Assembly: GCA_910579395.1 (NCBI GenBank)
Contig: CAJTUC010000018.1
Span: 1 to 64,000 of the forward strand
Source: an uncultured Lachnospiraceae bacterium
GTDB lineage: Bacteria; Bacillota; Clostridia; Lachnospirales; Lachnospiraceae
Length of the DNA stretch: 64,000 nt
Reading direction: 5' to 3'
In this document: positions 33,545 through 42,534 of the stretch, one piece after another
How positions within the stretch are numbered: position 1 is the stretch's first letter
How the letters are laid out: the number at the start of each line of letters is the position of its first letter
Program-made: the position numbers and the translations under genes
The notes under the pieces: generated by a model
What the model saw: only the letters and a program-made list of their open reading frames with translations
The model's database searches: none
What the model was told of the DNA's origin: nothing

Positions 33545-34902
33545 AGCGTAAAAATCCCCTGTTGATCGGAACCGCTATTTTGACCGTCACCGGATTACTC
33601 AGCCGTTTTATCGGCTTCTTCTACCGTATTTTCCTGTCAAAAGTATTTGGCGCAGAAGGCATGGGCATCTATCAGCTCATCTCCCCGGTACTGGCGCTTT
33701 CTTTTTCCCTGACCGTATCGGGTATGCAGACAGCTATTTCCAAATATGTAGCGAGCGAGACTACGACCCATGACTACAAGACCTCATTCCGCACCCTGTG
33801 GACCGGCTTTCTTTTGTCGATGGCTCTTTCCTTCGGCTGTATGGCCTATATTTACAAATATTCTGACTGGATTGCCGTTTCCTTTCTGTTAGAAGCTCGG
33901 ACCGCGCCGCTGCTGCGCATTATCTCGCTATCGATTCCGATGGCAACAGTACATTCCTGTATCAACGGCTATTTTTACGGCATCAAAAAGACTGCGGTCC
34001 CTGCCCTGACACAGTTGTCGGAACAAGTCGTGAGAGTCGGCTCCGTCTACCTGATCTATTACCTGTGTGCCCGACAGAACATGGCGCCTACAATCAACTT
34101 TGCAGTCGTCGGCCTCGTCATCGGAGAAGGCGCTTCCATGATCGTTTCCATTGTCGCCATCATCAGCCGTTCTTTTCAAGTATTCAACGGCTCCTCCCGC
34201 CTGCATGTGTCATCGCCCTGCGGATATCAGCTTCGCTCTTATGGCCAGATTACGGAAAATCTTCTGCGCCTTGCCGTTCCGCTGTCGGCAAACCGCATTA
34301 TTATCAATATCCTGCAGAGCATCGAGGCAATATATATTCCAAATAAGCTAATGGCTTACGGATTAAATAATGCTGATGCTCTGGGTGTTTATGGTGTCCT
34401 GACCGGTATGAGTATGCCGCTCATCCTGTTTCCATCCGCCATCACCAATTCTATCTCTGTCCTGCTTCTGCCAATCGTTTCAGAAGCGGATGCCAGCGGC
34501 AATCAGAGTGCTGTTACGAGAGCGATATGGAAATCGATCAAATACTGTCTTCTGCTGGGATTTGGCTGTACTGCCGCATTCCTATTGTTCGGCCGGCTCG
34601 CCGGAAGGCTCCTTTTTAACAGCGAACTCGCCGGAAGTTTCATTCTGACGCTTAGTTTCATCTGTCCTTTCCTGTACGTTGCCAGCACCTTGAACAGCAT
34701 CCTGAATGGACTGGGAAAAACCGCACTCACATTTTTCTACAGCATTTTAAGCCTGCTCGTCCGCCTTCTGTTCGTTTTCTATGCCATCCCCGTCTACGGC
34801 ATCAAAGGTTATCTATGGGGTATGCTCGCAAGCCAAATGGTACAGACTCTCCTCTGCACCTTCTCTTCCCTGCGCGTCTGTAAGCGGAATCAGTCCGCAT
34901 AA
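33541..34902 (+). CDS. SpoVB/MurJ-like lipid flippase of the MOP superfamily
   Basis: 453 residues with about 12-14 hydrophobic helices. The start NPLLIGTAILTVTGLLSRFI and FYRIFLSKVFGAEGMGIYQL are typical of the SpoVB/polysaccharide flippase branch; LNGLGKTALTFFYSILSLLV appears late. Such proteins move lipid-linked sugars or peptidoglycan precursors across the membrane, in SpoVB's case for spore cortex. A second homologue is at 53491-55128. Start codon as described for the overlapping four-codon frame. Confidence 0.85.
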   Translation: MKRKNPLLIGTAILTVTGLLSRFIGFFYRIFLSKVFGAEGMGIYQLISPVLALSFSLTVSGMQTAISKYVASETTTHDYKTSFRTLWTGFLLSMALSFGCMAYIYKYSDWIAVSFLLEARTAPLLRIISLSIPMATVHSCINGYFYGIKKTAVPALTQLSEQVVRVGSVYLIYYLCARQNMAPTINFAVVGLVIGEGASMIVSIVAIISRSFQVFNGSSRLHVSSPCGYQLRSYGQITENLLRLAVPLSANRIIINILQSIEAIYIPNKLMAYGLNNADALGVYGVLTGMSMPLILFPSAITNSISVLLLPIVSEADASGNQSAVTRAIWKSIKYCLLLGFGCTAAFLLFGRLAGRLLFNSELAGSFILTLSFICPFLYVASTLNSILNGLGKTALTFFYSILSLLVRLLFVFYAIPVYGIKGYLWGMLASQMVQTLLCTFSSLRVCKRNQSA

Positions 34903-34917
34903 AGCACATATTCGCGC

Positions 34918-34946
34918 TTGCGGTTCTTCTTCTAATATACTATAAT
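34918..34946 (+). promoter_or_regulatory. Promoter of aroF
   Basis: TTGCGG (34918-34923), 17 bp, TATAAT (34941-34946). Transcription from here would run through the entire hairpin element at 34977-35167 before reaching aroF. Confidence 0.75.
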
Positions 34947-34976
34947 ATACATGTTTTCGCCAGAAAAACAAAAAAT

Positions 34977-35167
34977 GAAATGCGGCAGCGTTACCTCCGG
35001 CCGGGCAGGGCATAGTTCCTTTGGAGGCACGCTTTCGCTCCGCGAAAACCAGTAGCGGTACTAAGTTCAAAAGCCGCAAAGCGTCTTTTTCACTAACTAC
35101 CGACGGTTTTCCAGGGCCTCCGCAGGAACTATGCCCTGCCCGGCCGGAGGTAACGCTGCCGCATTTC
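34977..35167 (+). repeat. Long hairpin element with conserved core, copy 2 (in the aroF leader)
   Basis: Arms 34977-35020 and 35124-35167 are perfect 44-bp inverted repeats, not related to the arms of copy 1. The core 35021-35123 has exactly the same length (103 nt) and 81% identity to the other. Compared with copy 1, core pairs 29-86, 40-78 and 52-66 change on both sides (A-T to C-G, G-C to A-T, G-C to A-T), so the fold is conserved. It starts about 25 nt after the likely aroF transcription start and ends 34 nt before the ATG. Confidence 0.88.
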
Positions 35168-35201
35168 AATCTACAGACAAAAGAAGGGAGTCTGAATATA
35201 T

Positions 35202-36230
35202 ATGTCATTTCAATTTATTAGTCATCTTCCGACACCGGATGAAATAAGAAGTCAATTTCCGGTTCCGTCACATCTTGCCGAACTGAAAAAAGAACGGGAT
35301 AAGGAAATCAGCGATGTACTCACCGGAAAAAGCAACAAATTTCTGGTCATCATCGGTCCCTGCTCCGCCGATAACGAGGACGCCGTATGTGACTATATCG
35401 GCCGTCTCTCCAAAGTCAATGAAAAAGTAAATGACAAGCTGATCCTGATTCCGAGAATCTACACGAATAAGCCGCGGACGACCGGAGAAGGATATAAAGG
35501 CATCGTCAGCCAGCCCGACCCGGAGAAAAAACCGGATTTTACCGCAGGGTTGATTGCCATGCGTAAAATGCACATACGCGCTATGGAAGAATCCGGCTTA
35601 ACGGCTGCGGATGAAATGCTCTATCCCGACAACTGGGGATATGTGGAAGATATCCTCTCCTATGTCGCCATCGGCGCACGTTCGGTAGAGGACCAGCAGC
35701 ACCGTATGACCGTAAGCGGTTTTGATGTTGCCAGCGGTATGAAAAATCCGACCAGCGGCACGCTTTCCGTCATGCTGAACTCCGTCTATGCGGCACAGCA
35801 TCCTCATTCCTTCATTTACCGCGGTTACGAGGTAAGAACGAGCGGCAATCCGCTGGCCCACACAGTACTGCGCGGTGCGGTCAACAAACACGGACAAAGC
35901 CTTCCCAACTATCACTATGAAGACCTTGTCAGACTGCTCACCCTGTATCAGGAACAGGATCTTGTCAATCCTGCCTGCATCATCGATGCCAATCACAGCA
36001 ACTCAAACAAGGAGTATGCACAGCAGATCAGGATTGTAAAGGAAGTGCTGCACAGTCGGAAATTGAGTCCAGATATCCACAAGCTCGTAAAAGGTGTCAT
36101 GATCGAAAGCTATCTGGAAGAAGGTTGTCAGAAGATCGGCGACGGTATTTACGGCAAATCCATCACCGATCCCTGTCTCGGCTGGCCCGACTCCGAAAAA
36201 CTGATCTATGATATCGCTGAACTATGTTAA
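35202..36230 (+). CDS. aroF: DAHP synthase, class I (AroF/G/H type)
   Basis: 342 residues. LVIIGPCSADNEDAVCDYIG, PRIYTNKPRTTGEGYKGIVS, GARSVEDQQHRM and the metal/PEP sites DANHSNSNKEY and KGVMIESYLEEG are the class I-alpha signature. It condenses PEP and erythrose 4-phosphate to start aromatic amino-acid synthesis; members are usually inhibited by Phe or Tyr. Gggag lies 11 nt before the ATG. It is a single gene whose leader holds the 191-nt hairpin. Confidence 0.96.
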   Translation: MSFQFISHLPTPDEIRSQFPVPSHLAELKKERDKEISDVLTGKSNKFLVIIGPCSADNEDAVCDYIGRLSKVNEKVNDKLILIPRIYTNKPRTTGEGYKGIVSQPDPEKKPDFTAGLIAMRKMHIRAMEESGLTAADEMLYPDNWGYVEDILSYVAIGARSVEDQQHRMTVSGFDVASGMKNPTSGTLSVMLNSVYAAQHPHSFIYRGYEVRTSGNPLAHTVLRGAVNKHGQSLPNYHYEDLVRLLTLYQEQDLVNPACIIDANHSNSNKEYAQQIRIVKEVLHSRKLSPDIHKLVKGVMIESYLEEGCQKIGDGIYGKSITDPCLGWPDSEKLIYDIAELC

Positions 36231-36267
36231 TTCCAGCAGTAGATAACGATAGTTATTTATTATATGA

Positions 36268-36295
36268 AAAGGCTCATCCTCTTGGATGGGCCTTT
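36268..36295. terminator. Bidirectional terminator between aroF and xerD
   Basis: aaaggctcatcc and ggatgggccttt form a 12-bp stem with one G-T pair. On the minus strand four T follow; on the plus strand the stem itself ends in three T. The xerD stop codon lies inside it. Confidence 0.75.
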
Positions 36296-37155
36296 ACATA
36301 TACTTCTCTGATGTGGTTGTGGTTCAAATGGGCATAAATCTGGGTTGTCGAAATATCCGAATGCCCCAGCATTTCCTGTACGCTTTTTAAATCGGCCCCG
36401 TTCTCCACAAGATGAGCGGCAAACGAATGACGCAGCGTATGCGGTGTAATATCCGCTTTGATATCCGCCTTCTGGGCATAATACTTGATCAACTTCCAAA
36501 ACCCCTGTCTGCTCATGGGCTGACCGGAGCAGTTCGCAAATAAAATGTCCGACTTCTTATCTTCTATCATGGAATCCCTGATCCCGTCGAGATATCTGTC
36601 CAACGCTTTTTTCGCCGCACCGCCAAATGGGATGATTCGTTCTTTTCCCGCATGGCAGATTAAAAAATTCATCTGCATATTGATATCCGAAATCTTTAAC
36701 GCGATCAGCTCGGATACGCGGATTCCCGTCGCATATAAAAGTTCCAGCATCGCCTTATCCCGAATCTCTTTGGGAGAATCCCCGCCCGGCTGTTCCAAAA
36801 GCCGCACCACCTCTTCTGGTGACATTACTTCCGGCATCTTCTTCTCTATTTTGGGTGCCTTCAGATTCCCGGATACGTCCTCTTTCACGATTCCCTCGCG
36901 CAATAAAAAATGATAAAAAGCCTTGATGGATGCAACATTTCTGGATACTGTGGCCGTTGCAAAATGATTATCCTTCAGATATTTTATATACCCGCTCAAT
37001 GCTTCTTCCGTCACATCTTCGACATTCTGAATACCTTTTTGCACCATAAAGTGCTCCATTTTCTCCAAATCCCTTTTATATGACATCTCCGTATTGTTTG
37101 AAGTTTTCTTTATGTTATGTAAATAAGATATAAATGCCGTAATTTCTTTTTCCAT
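36274..37155 (-). CDS. xerD: Site-specific recombinase XerD
   Basis: 293 residues. N-terminal SAM-like core-binding domain (EITAFISYLHNIKKTSNNTE), then catalytic ATGIRVSELIALKISDIN, HAGKERIIPFG, HTLRHSFAAHLVENG and LGHSDISTTQIYAHL with the Tyr nucleophile. XerD resolves chromosome dimers together with XerC at dif. Located downstream of spoIIM and a nudix gene, as in many Firmicutes, but with its own promoter. Confidence 0.93.
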   Translation of the reverse strand: MEKEITAFISYLHNIKKTSNNTEMSYKRDLEKMEHFMVQKGIQNVEDVTEEALSGYIKYLKDNHFATATVSRNVASIKAFYHFLLREGIVKEDVSGNLKAPKIEKKMPEVMSPEEVVRLLEQPGGDSPKEIRDKAMLELLYATGIRVSELIALKISDINMQMNFLICHAGKERIIPFGGAAKKALDRYLDGIRDSMIEDKKSDILFANCSGQPMSRQGFWKLIKYYAQKADIKADITPHTLRHSFAAHLVENGADLKSVQEMLGHSDISTTQIYAHLNHNHIREVYVKAHPRG

Positions 37156-37212
37156 GAATCCGGAAGCCTTTCCCCTCTGGTTTTATGTTAATGAAACCAA
37201 TCTTCTTTTAAC

Positions 37213-37241
37213 ATTATAAGCAGAATTTTTAAGAAAAGCAA
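37213..37241 (-). promoter_or_regulatory. Promoter of xerD
   Basis: Minus-strand TTGCTT (37236-37241), 17 bp, TATAAT (37213-37218), about 57 bp upstream of the ATG. Confidence 0.7.
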
Positions 37242-37352
37242 ATGGATTTTTTGCCGATTTTTCGGGCATTTCCGTTACTTTTACGCATAAGTACAACATA
37301 TCGTCCGGCTATATTTTATGTCTACTATATATTGAGAAATTATTAAAAAATA

Positions 37353-37958
37353 TTAAAAAATTTTTAAGAAAAATTGTAAAACCTTTGGATTTACATAACT
37401 TTCGATGAGGCACCCGAGGATAACGATCATAAGGATTCCCGCAAGCTTTATTCCCTTCGTGAGCATGAATTGCTTTCCAATCAGGTAACGCCCTTCCAGC
37501 CCGTCAATTCTTCCATAAAGGCTCCTATTGCAATCCAACCCCCATCGAAACAACAGAAAATACCCGGGTATCAACAACAGGCCCTGTGGAAAAATGCTTA
37601 CCGCCATGAAAAAAAGACCTCTGATGCCATAGCGGATAACTGCTATCGAGAGGATACAGCCCGCGCTGGCCCCCAGATAGCAGACATATCCGCATACAAT
37701 CGGAAGTCCTATCATTGTGGATGCAAGCATACTGATGATCAGTATGGTAGAAATTCTGCTTCGAACAATATAGCCGAACAGATAATTTCCGTCAAATTCG
37801 CTGTTCTGCAGCTGCTTTATCATCGCAGCATTCAAAAGACCGTCTTCCTTCACCCAGACATCGTGTCTGATATTCACCAGTAAGATTCCGAGGAAAAGAC
37901 CTGTCATGAACAAATACAGCAGATAATAACCACTCTTATTCATTTGTCTTGTTATCAT
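37353..37958 (-). CDS. spoIIM: Stage II sporulation protein M family
   Basis: 201 residues from ATG 37958 (agaagg 9 nt ahead). Five hydrophobic segments, beginning YYLLYLFMTGLFLGILLV, and the family pattern FPQGLLLIPGYFLLF. SpoIIM is part of the DMP complex (SpoIID, SpoIIM, SpoIIP) that drives septal thinning and engulfment of the forespore. The nudix gene lies upstream on the same strand, xerD downstream, a common order in spore formers. Confidence 0.85.
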   Translation of the reverse strand: MITRQMNKSGYYLLYLFMTGLFLGILLVNIRHDVWVKEDGLLNAAMIKQLQNSEFDGNYLFGYIVRSRISTILIISMLASTMIGLPIVCGYVCYLGASAGCILSIAVIRYGIRGLFFMAVSIFPQGLLLIPGYFLLFRWGLDCNRSLYGRIDGLEGRYLIGKQFMLTKGIKLAGILMIVILGCLIESYVNPKVLQFFLKIF

Positions 37959-38083
37959 ATATACGCCTTCTTTCCAACTAACTAAATATATGATGGTCAA
38001 AACGTATATATACACGGTAAAAATTTATTCCTGCGGGCAATGCGTCAAGCGCTTTTCCTACAACAGGACCTTTGACTTCGGGA

Positions 38084-38620
38084 CTACTTACAGTACTTAT
38101 TCTTATAGGCCATCAAAGCAGCTGCGGTCTTGCCATCCTGAATTTTACAATCATAGACCATCTGCGCCAATTCTTCGATATCATATGCCTCCACATTGAT
38201 AAATTCGTCCTCATCCAGATGCTGCCTGCTTGGTTTCAAATCGGTTGCTACATAGACATCTATCTTTTCGTTGCAAAAAGCTACCGTTGTCCGAATCGTC
38301 ATCAGCAGTTCCAGCTTACCGGCCTTATAACCCGTCTCCTCTTCCAGTTCCCTTACCGCTGCCACATCCGTCGGCTCATCTGTGCTTTCCAGCCCGCCCG
38401 CAGGTATTTCCAATGTCTCTCTATCCAGCGCATTGCGGTACTGCCTTACCATCAGGAGCTTCCCTTCTGCATTGACCGCTACGACCGCCGCCGCGCCTTT
38501 ATGGCCGATAAAATCCCATTTTACAATATTCCCGTTTGGAACCTTGACCGTATCCTGATAATAATCAATGATTGCCCCTTTATGAATCAAGGTTCTTTCC
38601 AGGCGTTCAAATTTTTCCAT
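38084..38620 (-). CDS. NUDIX hydrolase (ADP-ribose pyrophosphatase type)
   Basis: 178 residues. The Nudix box is complete: G at GGLESTDEPT, then VAAVRELEEETGYKAGKLEL (GX5EX7REUXEEXGU). VRQYRNALDRETLEIPAGGL before the box is typical of NudF/ADP-ribose pyrophosphatases, which clear ADP-ribose and similar nucleotide sugars. Gagg lies 9 nt before the ATG. It opens the nudix-spoIIM-xerD group. Confidence 0.9.
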   Translation of the reverse strand: MEKFERLERTLIHKGAIIDYYQDTVKVPNGNIVKWDFIGHKGAAAVVAVNAEGKLLMVRQYRNALDRETLEIPAGGLESTDEPTDVAAVRELEEETGYKAGKLELLMTIRTTVAFCNEKIDVYVATDLKPSRQHLDEDEFINVEAYDIEELAQMVYDCKIQDGKTAAALMAYKNKYCK

Positions 38621-38643
38621 ACAAATAACCTCTCATTTTCTGT

Positions 38644-39933
38644 TTATAAAGTTTCTCCAAGTAATTTCTTCACACTGACCAGTTTCACGCAGAGCACGAA
38701 CAGGTCTGTTGCCGCTGCCATTTCTTCCGGTGTCGGGAACGTCGGTGCAATTCGGATATTGCTGTCTTTCGGGTCCTTTCCATAAGGATAAGTAGCGCCT
38801 GCACCGGTCATGACGACTCCCGCCTCTTTACATTTGGCTACAATAGCTTTTGCACAGCCCTCCAGCGCTTCAAAAGAAATGAAATAACCGCCTACCGGCT
38901 TATTCCATTCGCCAATGCCGAGACCGCCGATTTCCTTATCCAACACCTGCAATACCGCCTCGAACTTAGGCCGGATAATTTCAGCATGTTTCTTCATATG
39001 CTCTTTTATGCCATTGATGTCTTTAAAATATTTCACATGACGAAGCTGATTAACTTTATCGTAACCGATCGTCCGCACGGTCATGCCTTCCCTGACATAA
39101 TCGAGATTCGCAATGGAAGCCGCCATTCCGGCGATGCCGCCGCCTGCAAAACTGACTTTGGAAGTCGAACAAAATTCAAAGACTATATTCGGATTGCCGG
39201 CTTTTTCGCATTCGCTGAGAATTTCCAGAATTTCGTCCTGCTTATCATCATACAAATGATGAACTGCATAGGCATTATCCCAATAAATTCTAAAGTCTTC
39301 CGCAGCCGGTTTTAAATTGGCAAATCGTCTGACTGTCTCATCCGAATAAGAAATGCCCTGCGGATTGGAATATTTCGGAACACACCAGATACCTTTGACG
39401 GCCGCATCCTCGTTTACATATTTCTCCACCAGGTCCATATCCGGTCCATCCGCTGTCATTGGAATATTGATCATCTCAATGCCGAAATATTCCGTAATCT
39501 TAAAATGTCTGTCATAACCTGGAACAGGACATAAAAATTTCACTTTATCCAGCTTGCACCACGGCGTGCTTCCCATAACACCATGTGTCATGGAATGGCA
39601 AACCGTATCATACATAACGCTCAAACTGGAATTTCCATATACAAGTACATTCTGTGCCGGCACTCCCATCATATCTCCCAGAAGCCTTTTTACCTCAGGA
39701 ATACCGTCCATCAAACCATAATTTCTACAATCCATGCCATTCTCCGTTTTGAGAATGGAATCAGAATTAAAAACATCCATAATGCTCATTGTCATATCGA
39801 GCTGTGCGGTAGACTGTTTTCCTCTGGACATATCCAGTTTCAGTCCCTTACTCTTTGCCTCTTCAAACTTTTTTTCAATTTCTTCTTTTAATAACATGAG
39901 TTCTTCTTTGTTCATTTCTTTGTAAGGCTTCAT
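38644..39933 (-). CDS. PLP-dependent aminotransferase, aspartate aminotransferase subgroup Ic-like
   Basis: About 429 residues from ATG 39933 (second in-frame ATG; first at 39945). The PLP lysine is in FCSTSKVSFAGGGIAGMAAS, the PLP-pyridine Asp in RIYWDNAYAVHHL and the C-terminal carboxylate Arg in DSNIRIAPTFPTPEEM. LDMSRGKQSTAQLDM and LMDGIPEVKRLLGDMMGVPA place it in the branch of unusual aspartate aminotransferases described in Actinobacteria and Clostridia. Probably transfers amino groups between Asp/Glu and keto acids. Leader is repeat copy C. Confidence 0.85.
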   Translation of the reverse strand: MKPYKEMNKEELMLLKEEIEKKFEEAKSKGLKLDMSRGKQSTAQLDMTMSIMDVFNSDSILKTENGMDCRNYGLMDGIPEVKRLLGDMMGVPAQNVLVYGNSSLSVMYDTVCHSMTHGVMGSTPWCKLDKVKFLCPVPGYDRHFKITEYFGIEMINIPMTADGPDMDLVEKYVNEDAAVKGIWCVPKYSNPQGISYSDETVRRFANLKPAAEDFRIYWDNAYAVHHLYDDKQDEILEILSECEKAGNPNIVFEFCSTSKVSFAGGGIAGMAASIANLDYVREGMTVRTIGYDKVNQLRHVKYFKDINGIKEHMKKHAEIIRPKFEAVLQVLDKEIGGLGIGEWNKPVGGYFISFEALEGCAKAIVAKCKEAGVVMTGAGATYPYGKDPKDSNIRIAPTFPTPEEMAAATDLFVLCVKLVSVKKLLGETL

Positions 39934-40027
39934 AACGATAATCATGCTCCTCTCTCAGCTTACGAATCTGTGCGGCGCTGTAAGCGTTTCAGCATCAAAT
40001 TGCGGTCAAAAATTCTAATTTTCAACC
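39934..40027 (-). repeat. Dispersed leader repeat, copy C
   Basis: Minus-strand order: ttgaaaatt/aatttttga hairpin, gcttac/gtaagc hairpin, gagagaggag-catgattatcgtt-ATG. A plausible promoter (TTGTAG-N17-TATGAT on the minus strand near 40087-40115) lies further upstream. The rest of 40028-40187 shows nothing else. Confidence 0.6.
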
Positions 40028-40187
40028 TTTCTCCGCATCACAAATATAAAGTCTATGCCTTGTACAACTGGATAATTGTATACAATCATACACTGGCAAC
40101 TATTCTACTACAAAGTATTTACAAAGACAAGAGGAAATAAAAATTTCCTCAGAAAATTTTATACTTCTTCTGAAAAATAGCAAAATT

Positions 40188-40222
40188 TGAAAAAAAACTC
40201 TGTGAATTACTTCACAGAGTTT
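40188..40222 (-). terminator. Terminator of rny
   Basis: aaactctgtgaa (40195-40206) and ttcacagagttt (40211-40222) form a 12-bp stem with a 4-nt loop, followed on the minus strand by a long T-run. Confidence 0.92.
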
Positions 40223-40228
40223 TATACA

Positions 40229-41785
40229 CTATTTAGCGTAGTCGATAACGCGGCTTTCGCGGATTACATTGACTTTAATCTGACCTGGATATTCCAACTC
40301 GGCTTCAATCTCCTTGGAAATATCTCTTGCGAGCAATACCATGTCAGAATCCGTAATCTGTTCTGGAACTACCATAACACGAATCTCTCTACCTGCCTGA
40401 ATAGCAAAAGATTTATCAACACCTTTGAAATTGTTTGTAATGTCTTCTAATTGTTTTAACCTGCTTGTATATGTTTCTAACGTCTCTCTTCTTGCACCCG
40501 GCCTTGCCGCAGAAATCGTATCCGCAGCCTGTACCAGACACGCAATCAGAGTCTGAGGCTCAACATCACCATGATGAGACTCTACTGCATTAATGACGAT
40601 GGGTGATTCTTTGTACTTTCTACAAAGCTCAACACCTAACTGAATATGAGAACCTTCCATTTCATGATCGACTGCTTTACCGATATCATGCAGAAGACCA
40701 GCTCGCTTCGCAACTCGGACATCTAATCCCATCTCCGCTGCTAGCAGACCGGATAATTGAGCAACCTCAATCGAATGTTTCAGTGCGTTCTGTCCATAAC
40801 TGGTTCTAAACTTCATCTTACCGAGTAATCTGACAAGCTCCGGATGAATACCATGCACACCAACTTCCAGTGTAGCGGCTTCACCTTCTTCTTTGATCAT
40901 TACTTCTACTTCTTTTTGCGCCTTCTCAACCATCTCTTCGATTCTGGCCGGATGAATACGTCCGTCCACGATCAGTTTTTCAAGCGCAATTCTCGCAACC
41001 TCACGACGAATCGGATCAAATCCTGATAAAATAACTGCTTCCGGCGTATCGTCAATAATTAAATCCACACCGGTCATCGTCTCCAGGGTTCTGATATTAC
41101 GTCCCTCTCTACCAATGATTCTACCCTTCATCTCGTCATTTGGAAGCTGTACAACAGATATTGTCGTCTCGGAAACATGATCTGCAGCACATTTCTGAAT
41201 GGCTGTAACAACATATTCCTTCGCTTTCTTATCTGCTTCTTCCTTCGCCCTGCTTTCTACTTCCTTGATCATAACAGCGGCTTCATGTTTCACTTCATCT
41301 TCAACAATTTTCAATAAATAATCTTTTGCCTGTTCGGAGGTTAAACCTGAGATTCGTTCCAGTTCCTGTAATCTTTGCTCATTCAGCTTCGCAATCTCTT
41401 CGCGTTGTCTGGCAAGTGACTCTTCCTTTGCCGCCAGACTTGCTTCCTTTTTTTCAATAGCATCCGCTTTCTTATCGATGTTCTCTTCCTTCTGCTGAAC
41501 TCTGCGCTCATACCTCTGCGCCTCAGCTCGACGTTCCTTGATTTCCTTGTCCAACTCATTCTTGGTATGAATGGTTTCTTCTTTCGCTTCAAGCAACGCT
41601 TCCCGCTTCTTCGTTTCAGCCGTTTTGAGAGCCTCATCAATAATTTCCCTCGCCTTCTCGTCCGCATTTCCGAGCTTCGCTTCCACTACCTTCTTCCGGT
41701 AATTGGTCGCTGCCACTGCCGTCAACGGAATCGATACAACCAGAGTGAGGAGTATTGATACCACAATCGCTATCCCGGTTGGCAT
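40229..41785 (-). CDS. rny: Ribonuclease Y
   Basis: 518 residues, full length. An N-terminal membrane helix (IAIVVSILLTLVVSIPLTAV), a long coiled coil rich in Lys and Glu, a KH domain (GRIIGREGRNIRTLETMTGV) and an HD domain (AGLLHDIGKAVDHE). RNase Y is the membrane-bound endonuclease that starts mRNA decay in Firmicutes. Aaggagg precedes the ATG. It follows recX after 110 bp. Confidence 0.98.
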   Translation of the reverse strand: MPTGIAIVVSILLTLVVSIPLTAVAATNYRKKVVEAKLGNADEKAREIIDEALKTAETKKREALLEAKEETIHTKNELDKEIKERRAEAQRYERRVQQKEENIDKKADAIEKKEASLAAKEESLARQREEIAKLNEQRLQELERISGLTSEQAKDYLLKIVEDEVKHEAAVMIKEVESRAKEEADKKAKEYVVTAIQKCAADHVSETTISVVQLPNDEMKGRIIGREGRNIRTLETMTGVDLIIDDTPEAVILSGFDPIRREVARIALEKLIVDGRIHPARIEEMVEKAQKEVEVMIKEEGEAATLEVGVHGIHPELVRLLGKMKFRTSYGQNALKHSIEVAQLSGLLAAEMGLDVRVAKRAGLLHDIGKAVDHEMEGSHIQLGVELCRKYKESPIVINAVESHHGDVEPQTLIACLVQAADTISAARPGARRETLETYTSRLKQLEDITNNFKGVDKSFAIQAGREIRVMVVPEQITDSDMVLLARDISKEIEAELEYPGQIKVNVIRESRVIDYAK

Positions 41786-41895
41786 TTACAGGAGCACCTC
41801 CTTATTTGGTTTTCATTGTACATATCTATCATAGAATGTAATAAATTAAAACATTCTAATTAGCAAACTACAACATCTCAATTTTACCTCGAAAA

Positions 41896-42513
41896 TTATG
41901 TTATGTCAAGTAAAAGTGCTCTGCTGATTGCATCCGTCCGAAAACCTTTCCGATAGAGAAAACCGTACATTTTCTGCCTTTCCTTATCGGTAGCTGTTCC
42001 TGCATGAAAATTTTTTTTCAAAAGAAATTTTTGTATCATGGACGTTTCGTCCATTTCCACCCCGTCTTTCGACAATTCATCGAATATTTTGGAAATCAGG
42101 TCTCTGCGGATTCCTTTCTGCTGCAGATCGTTCTCAATTCTTTTCCTGCTTCTTGCCTGCATATGATACTCTATATAATTTCTGACATAGCGCTCGTCAT
42201 CGACGTAACCATATGATTCCACATAAGCAATCGCGTCTTCAATGATTTCTGCGGGATATTCCCCCTGCTTCAGTTTATCCTCCAATTGCCTTCTTGTATA
42301 GTCCTTCGTCTTCAACAGATTCATACAGCACAGTTTCGCCCGTTTCGGCAGAATCTCCTGAAAAATGCTTTCATAGTTCTCCTCTGAAAGTTCCCCGCCC
42401 TGTTTCATCTGAAATCGGCGAAGTTCTCCTCTATATAGAATAAAATGCTTTCCTTCATCCAGTGTAACCCTGTATCTTGCCTTATTAATCGCAGTAATCT
42501 CTGTTATCGTCAT
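41896..42513 (-). CDS. recX: Regulatory protein RecX
   Basis: 205 residues made of repeated three-helix units: MNLLKTKDYTRRQLEDKLKQ, YVDDERYVRNYIEYHMQARS, RKRIENDLQQKGI and a C-terminal YGFLYRKGFRTDAISRAL. RecX binds in the groove of RecA filaments and limits recombination. It starts 21 bp after recA and is surely co-transcribed. Confidence 0.93.
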   Translation of the reverse strand: MTITEITAINKARYRVTLDEGKHFILYRGELRRFQMKQGGELSEENYESIFQEILPKRAKLCCMNLLKTKDYTRRQLEDKLKQGEYPAEIIEDAIAYVESYGYVDDERYVRNYIEYHMQARSRKRIENDLQQKGIRRDLISKIFDELSKDGVEMDETSMIQKFLLKKNFHAGTATDKERQKMYGFLYRKGFRTDAISRALLLDIT

Positions 42514-42534
42514 AGATTTCCCGGCTCCGTTCTT

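Noticed and set aside
35168..35201. T-box or other amino-acid riboswitch before aroF
   Set aside because: No T-box sequence (gggtgg), specifier loop or known riboswitch core was seen; the leader is occupied by the hairpin element.
34813..35208. Minus-strand frame over hairpin copy 2 and the end of the flippase gene
   Set aside because: It is antisense to a well-supported gene and to a structural element, with no ribosome site.
36274..37155. XerD gene as the recombinase of a mobile element
   Set aside because: Full-length with conserved neighbours (nudix, spoIIM) and no flanking repeats; it is the housekeeping enzyme.
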